Shown here: piece after piece, positions 60,499 to 64,000 of the stretch | Layout: each line of letters begins with the position of its first letter | Position numbering within the stretch: the stretch's first letter is position 1 | Program-made: the position numbers and the translations under genes | The notes under the pieces: model-generated | Told to the model about the DNA's origin: nothing | The model's database searches: none | Seen by the model: only the letters and a program-made list of their open reading frames with translations | Source of the DNA: Corynebacterium sp. CNJ-954 | GTDB lineage: Bacteria > Actinomycetota > Actinomycetes > Mycobacteriales > Mycobacteriaceae | Reading direction: 5' to 3' | Assembly: GCF_001942345.1 (NCBI RefSeq) | Contig: NZ_MKKI01000045.1 | Span: 143,885 to 207,884, forward strand | Length of the DNA: 64,000 nucleotides

Positions 60499-62043
60499 TT
60501 ATGCCACAGCCGGATCAGGACCGGTCAGCCGTACCCGCGACCAGGCTTCACGGAGTTCCGGGACCGGGTCGACGACCGTCTGCTCCCCGGCGTCGAAGAT
60601 CTGCGTGGCGAAACCGTCCTGGTAGGGAGTCCACCCCGGATCACCACGGTGGATGAACTCACGCCACCGCTGCTGCATCACCGTGGTCGTCGCCGCCATC
60701 CGGTCCCGCCCGCCCAGCGCCAGCGCGCCGGGACCGCGTCCCGAGTCGTAGCGTCCGAAGAGGATCGGCAGGTCCAGGGCGTGCGTCGCGCCGATCCCGG
60801 AGACATTCAGGGACGGGGTGGACAGGTCCAGCCGGTACATCCACGCGCGGCCCGACGGGTGCTGGTCGGCCAGCCGCATCGACGGTGCAGTGAACAGGGC
60901 ATCGCCGATGAAACGTCCGGCGTCCCCGCGGCGTCGGCCGTCGGAGTAGAACGTCGACAGGATGTCCGGGGCGCGGTCGTTGTCGATGAGGGAGGCGAAA
61001 CCCTGCGTCTGCCCCTGCAGGGTGCGTCGGGACACGCGGTTCCAGCGCATCAGCACATACTCGTCGAGATTGGTGCCGATGAGCAAGGGGACGTCCAGTT
61101 GCGACCCCGGTTCGAGCGGGTGTCGCGGCAGCAGGTCGTCGATCACCGGGGCGAAGGCGCCGGAGATCCCTGCTGCACCCCAGGAGGCGGCGTTGAGCTT
61201 CTCGGTCAGCCAGGCAAGATCCTGGTGTGGGGCGCTCAGCGGATCCGTGTCGGTGCGTTCGGCGAGAAGCTCCAGCGCAGTGTTGCCGAGTTGCCGGGCC
61301 TGGTCGGGGGAGTGGACCATGGCGCCAGCCGGGGACTGGGCGATGAAACCCGCGACCAGCCCGTCCATACGTGGTGACGCGCTCAGTGCGGTCACCATGG
61401 CACCGCCGCTGGACTCCCCCATGACAGTGATACGGGACGGGTCCCCGCCGAAAGCGCGGGCATTGGCGTGCACCCACTCGACGGCCGCGATGATGTCCGA
61501 GAGCCCGGTATTGGTGTCGAACCGGTCGGCGTCGAGGGCGTCGGCGTGTCCCAGGGCGAGCTGGCCGAGGACGCCGACGCGGTAGTTCACGGCGACGTAG
61601 ACGGCGTCGGTGGCGGCGGCGAAGTACTCGCCGGAGAGCAGGGGCTCCCGGGCGGACCCGTGGATGTTGGAGCCCCCGTGCAGGTACACGACGACGGGCC
61701 GGTTCGCCTGCTCGTCGATGACTCCGCCGGGGCGCGGCGTGGTTCCGCTGCGGGGGACGACCACGTTGAGCCAGAGACAGTCCTCGGAGCCGATCCACCC
61801 GTGACGTGCATCGCGCCATTGACTGCAATACTCGCCGGGACGGTCGGCGACGAGGGTGCCGTCCCAGGGGTTCTTCGGGACGGCCCGGCGGAAGCGTCGT
61901 GGGCCGACCGGGGGTTCGGCGTAGGGAACACCACGAAAGGCCACGCCGTGGTTGACGGCGTGGCCTCGGAGGTCACCGGTGGTCGTGGTCACGGTCCACC
62001 GGTCGGCGACGGATGTGCGGAGCGTGTGCGGTCCCAGTTGCAT
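60499..62043 (-). CDS. Carboxylesterase/lipase family protein (type B)
   Basis: Protein of 514 aa of the type B carboxylesterase family: VVYLHGGSNIHGSA (oxyanion loop), GESSGGAMVTAL (catalytic Ser), acidic residue in GTNLDEYVL and His in GATHALDLPILFG. No signal peptide, so cytoplasmic. TAAGCT ends 7 nt before the ATG (leaderless). It lies 17 bp downstream of rubB on the same strand; it may take part in ester turnover linked to hydrocarbon oxidation, although it has its own -10 element. Confidence 0.9.
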   Translation of the reverse strand: MQLGPHTLRTSVADRWTVTTTTGDLRGHAVNHGVAFRGVPYAEPPVGPRRFRRAVPKNPWDGTLVADRPGEYCSQWRDARHGWIGSEDCLWLNVVVPRSGTTPRPGGVIDEQANRPVVVYLHGGSNIHGSAREPLLSGEYFAAATDAVYVAVNYRVGVLGQLALGHADALDADRFDTNTGLSDIIAAVEWVHANARAFGGDPSRITVMGESSGGAMVTALSASPRMDGLVAGFIAQSPAGAMVHSPDQARQLGNTALELLAERTDTDPLSAPHQDLAWLTEKLNAASWGAAGISGAFAPVIDDLLPRHPLEPGSQLDVPLLIGTNLDEYVLMRWNRVSRRTLQGQTQGFASLIDNDRAPDILSTFYSDGRRRGDAGRFIGDALFTAPSMRLADQHPSGRAWMYRLDLSTPSLNVSGIGATHALDLPILFGRYDSGRGPGALALGGRDRMAATTTVMQQRWREFIHRGDPGWTPYQDGFATQIFDAGEQTVVDPVPELREAWSRVRLTGPDPAVA

Positions 62044-62060
62044 GGGGACCAGCTTATCCC

Positions 62061-63335
62061 TCAGGTAGACGGGATGAGCGCCCCGTCGGTGAAGAACTCC
62101 GACTCGACCTCGGTCAAGGTCATCCCCAGTGCGTTCTTGGCTTTCCGGACGACGGGGCTGCGTCCCACCGTGGTGACACCGGAGACGACGGACTCACCGC
62201 CGGAGCGGGACTCGAGACTGAAGACAACCAGCTCGTCCTCATCGCTGGTCAGCACCAGTTCATGGTCGGACGGGTGGCTGGAGGGGCCGGGCTGGCCACT
62301 CTGCACCGGTCGGCCGGTCGCACCGGCCAGGTTCAGCATGAGCCCGTACTGGCGGGACCAGCCTTTCGGTGGGCTGAGCAGGAAGCGGTCCGTCTCCTGG
62401 CCGGCCATCGTCAGCCCGACGATGCCACCCAGCAGGCGGGCGGAACCTTCGTCCTCGGGGAGGGTGACTGTCCCGTCCTCCGCCCGGATCTCGACGCAGT
62501 CGCCTGCGGCCCAGACACCGGGGACGGAGGTGCGGCCGTACTCGTCGGTGACGATCCCGCGACCGACGTCCAGCCCGGCGGAGCGGGCCAGCGAGATGTC
62601 GCGGTCGAGACCGACGGAGACGACCATGACTGCCGGGTCGAGTTCGGCGACGGCGGAGCTGATGTCCTCATCAGACAGGCCGCACCGGATGTCGATGCCG
62701 TGGGCGGTGTGCTTGCCACGCAACCACCCGGCCGCGGCGGCGGGCAGGATACGACGGCAGATGTCGTCCTGCGCCTCCAGCACGGTGATGGTGGCCTCGG
62801 TCAGCGCCGACGCCCCTGCTGCGGCCTCGAGTCCCAGGATGCCTGCACCGATGATGACGACGTTGTCGTCGGCGCTCAGCGCGGTGAGCGAGTCACGCAG
62901 GGATGTCGAGTGCTCGGGGGTGCGGATGTAGTGGACGTCGCGGCCCTCGAGCCATGGAGCGTCGAGGTGACGCGGCGACGCCCCGGTCGCGAAGATCAAC
63001 TGGTCCCAGGAGTGCTGCTCACCGTTGACCGTGATGGTGCGATCGGCGGTGTCCACCGCGGTGACCTCACTGGACAGGTGCAGCTCAACATCCACATTCT
63101 CGGACCCGTCGAACACGGCGCCCGGGAGGGAGACGTCTTCGGGGCCCTTGCCGTCGATGAGGATGTCCTTGTTCACGGACGGGCGACGGTACGGGCGGTG
63201 GGATTCCCGTGTGAAGAGGTCCACGGTGGTGGGACCGACGGTGTCCCCGGCCGCAGCGAGGAAGGCCTTGAGTGCCGAATGGGCGGCCACACCACCGCCG
63301 ATGACGGCGATACGCTGGTGGTCGGGTTGAGTCAT
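62061..63335 (-). CDS. rubB: Rubredoxin reductase (NAD/FAD-dependent)
   Basis: Protein of 424 aa, a FAD/NAD(P)-dependent oxidoreductase of the rubredoxin/ferredoxin reductase group: FAD motif IAVIGGGVAAHSALKAF, NAD motif VVIIGAGILGLEAAAG and GVWAAGDCVEI. It passes electrons from NAD(P)H to the adjacent rubredoxins. The C-terminal ~90 residues match rubredoxin reductases of Gram-positive alk loci. AGGATC lies upstream of the ATG at 63335; an in-frame start at 63380 would abut the rubredoxin stop. Confidence 0.88.
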   Translation of the reverse strand: MTQPDHQRIAVIGGGVAAHSALKAFLAAAGDTVGPTTVDLFTRESHRPYRRPSVNKDILIDGKGPEDVSLPGAVFDGSENVDVELHLSSEVTAVDTADRTITVNGEQHSWDQLIFATGASPRHLDAPWLEGRDVHYIRTPEHSTSLRDSLTALSADDNVVIIGAGILGLEAAAGASALTEATITVLEAQDDICRRILPAAAAGWLRGKHTAHGIDIRCGLSDEDISSAVAELDPAVMVVSVGLDRDISLARSAGLDVGRGIVTDEYGRTSVPGVWAAGDCVEIRAEDGTVTLPEDEGSARLLGGIVGLTMAGQETDRFLLSPPKGWSRQYGLMLNLAGATGRPVQSGQPGPSSHPSDHELVLTSDEDELVVFSLESRSGGESVVSGVTTVGRSPVVRKAKNALGMTLTEVESEFFTDGALIPST

Positions 63336-63380
63336 GTGCTGATCCTGTCTGTTCTTGTCTGTGGAGGTCGGACGCGGCAT

Positions 63381-63563
63381 CTACTTGCGGCTGATCTGGA
63401 CCATCTCGAAGTCGGCCTTCGCCGCTCCGCAGTCCGGGCACTCCCAGTCATCGGGGATGTCGTCCCAGAGTGTGCCCGGGGGGAAGCCCTCCGCCGGGTC
63501 GCCTTCCGCTTCGTCGTAGATGTACCCGCACTGCAGGCATTCGTAGACTTTGTAGTCGTCCAT
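63381..63563 (-). CDS. rubA2: Rubredoxin, AlkG2 type
   Basis: Rubredoxin of 60 aa with Cys9, Cys12, Cys42 and Cys45 (CLQCG, CPDCG) binding one Fe. After the second pair comes CGAAKADFE, without the Arg insertion, so it is the AlkG2 type that works in alkane hydroxylation. GGAGAGGAG precedes the ATG. Order rubA1-rubA2-rubB is that of Rhodococcus alk clusters. Confidence 0.92.
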   Translation of the reverse strand: MDDYKVYECLQCGYIYDEAEGDPAEGFPPGTLWDDIPDDWECPDCGAAKADFEMVQISRK

Positions 63564-63614
63564 GGTGAGCTCCTCTCCTGAGCTGGTTGACGGTGACGCC
63601 GTTGCTGCGGTCAT

Positions 63615-63791
63615 CTAGCTGACTTTCTCGAAGTCGACCTTGTCGCGGACGCCGCAGTCCGGGCAGAACCAGTCTTCGGGGACTTCGGCGTCCCAGTCGA
63701 AACCGGCGGTGAATCCTTCAGCGTCGTCGCCTTTGTCAGTGTCGACTCGGTAGTCACACAGGGGGCACTGGTACACAGCCACAGTGGTCAC
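63615..63791 (-). CDS. rubA1: Rubredoxin, AlkG1 type
   Basis: Short gene of 58 aa. The Fe-binding Cys are at 9, 12, 43 and 46 (CPLCD, CPDCG); after the second pair, CGVRDKVDFE carries the extra Arg typical of AlkG1 rubredoxins, which are reported not to support AlkB alone. Start is GTG at 63791; a GTG three codons inside is an alternative. An AGGA lies close upstream. Completes the rubA1-rubA2-rubB run. Confidence 0.85.
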   Translation of the reverse strand: MTTVAVYQCPLCDYRVDTDKGDDAEGFTAGFDWDAEVPEDWFCPDCGVRDKVDFEKVS

Positions 63792-63866
63792 CTGTCCTTT
63801 CTCTTCTCAGTGTTCGTCGTAGTGGTGCAGTCGGGATCGGCGACGAGTGTGCGCCGGGAGTGGCCG

Positions 63867-64000
63867 TCAGGCCGTGGGGGCGGGGCCGGCGGCTCCGCCT
63901 GCTCCGGCGGCGTAGTCGATGGGCTTGCGGTTCTTCGGGCGCGGGATGACGTGGGTCGAGGGGACCCCGGGGCCGCGGTAGATGCCCACGATGCCCGGGA
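63867..64000 (-). CDS. Partial gene, C-terminal 43 residues
   Basis: The tail ends GVPSTHVIPRPKNRKPIDYAA followed by a Gly/Ala/Pro-rich run, with TGA at 63867-63869; the rest lies outside the window. The tail does not resemble an AlkB C-terminus that I recognise. In M. tuberculosis an APC transporter gene (Rv3253c) precedes alkB-rubA-rubB, so a transporter or alkane hydroxylase is expected here. Identity unknown. Confidence 0.6.
   Translation of the reverse strand, partial: PGIVGIYRGPGVPSTHVIPRPKNRKPIDYAAGAGGAAGPAPTA

Overview
The window is high-GC actinobacterial DNA, dense with short operons and with many genes whose -10-like TANNNT hexamer ends 6-7 nt before the start codon (leaderless transcription). 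Together with two copies of an 18-bp palindrome matching the RosR operator described in Corynebacterium glutamicum, a C. glutamicum Ald-like aldehyde dehydrogenase, IolT-like and OPT transporters and many lipoproteins, this points to Corynebacterium or a close relative in Mycobacteriales, probably an environmental or food species. The genus is inferred. I see no rRNA, tRNA, CRISPR array, insertion sequence or prophage.

Layout. 0.1-4.3 kb: an SDR-type epimerase, a PEP-mutase-family enzyme, a membrane protein with a WPD/NLPS repeat, a VOC protein and a decayed DUF4143 gene. 4.4-10.3 kb: MarR regulator divergent from an MFS exporter and an aldo/keto reductase, then a rare fusion of a Baeyer-Villiger-type monooxygenase to an alpha/beta hydrolase, overlapping an SDR dehydrogenase. 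10.3-16.2 kb: two amidohydrolases, an RpiR regulator, an ABM-domain protein and an MFS importer, arranged divergently like a catabolic module for one unknown compound. 16.2-31 kb: a MacB-type ABC transporter, a sugar porter and an OPT transporter (both with a one-base frameshift), an FMN reductase under a RosR-like operator, an envelope acyltransferase, deoC and a heterodimeric ABC exporter. 31-43 kb: SRPBCC and DUF2335-like genes, an ABC-F ATPase, two lipoproteins flanking a LuxR-type two-component system with its own ABC exporter, an isochorismatase-like hydrolase, a membrane acetyltransferase and a frameshifted methyltransferase. 43-54 kb: DoxX under two RosR-like operators, aldehyde dehydrogenase, DJ-1/PfpI protein, gamma-glutamyltransferase, aldo/keto reductase, a pair of CNNM/CorC ion-transport proteins behind a small leader ORF, a duplicated hotdog protein pair and Dps. 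54-64 kb: GT87 mannosyltransferase, secreted HNH nuclease, CPBP protease, dicarboxylate symporter, MerR-VOC fusion, carboxylesterase and a rubredoxin/rubredoxin-reductase block of an alkane-hydroxylase locus cut by the window edge.

Shared themes are redox and electrophile stress (RosR-like sites, FMN reductase, DoxX, Dps, DJ-1, aldo/keto reductases), oxidation of hydrophobic substrates (BVMO-hydrolase, SDR, ALDH, rubredoxins, carboxylesterase), and export across a mycolate envelope. Four genes (sugar porter, OPT, methyltransferase, first CNNM) are each broken by exactly one missing base in a short G or C run. That pattern must be settled (assembly error or real) before any of them is called a pseudogene.
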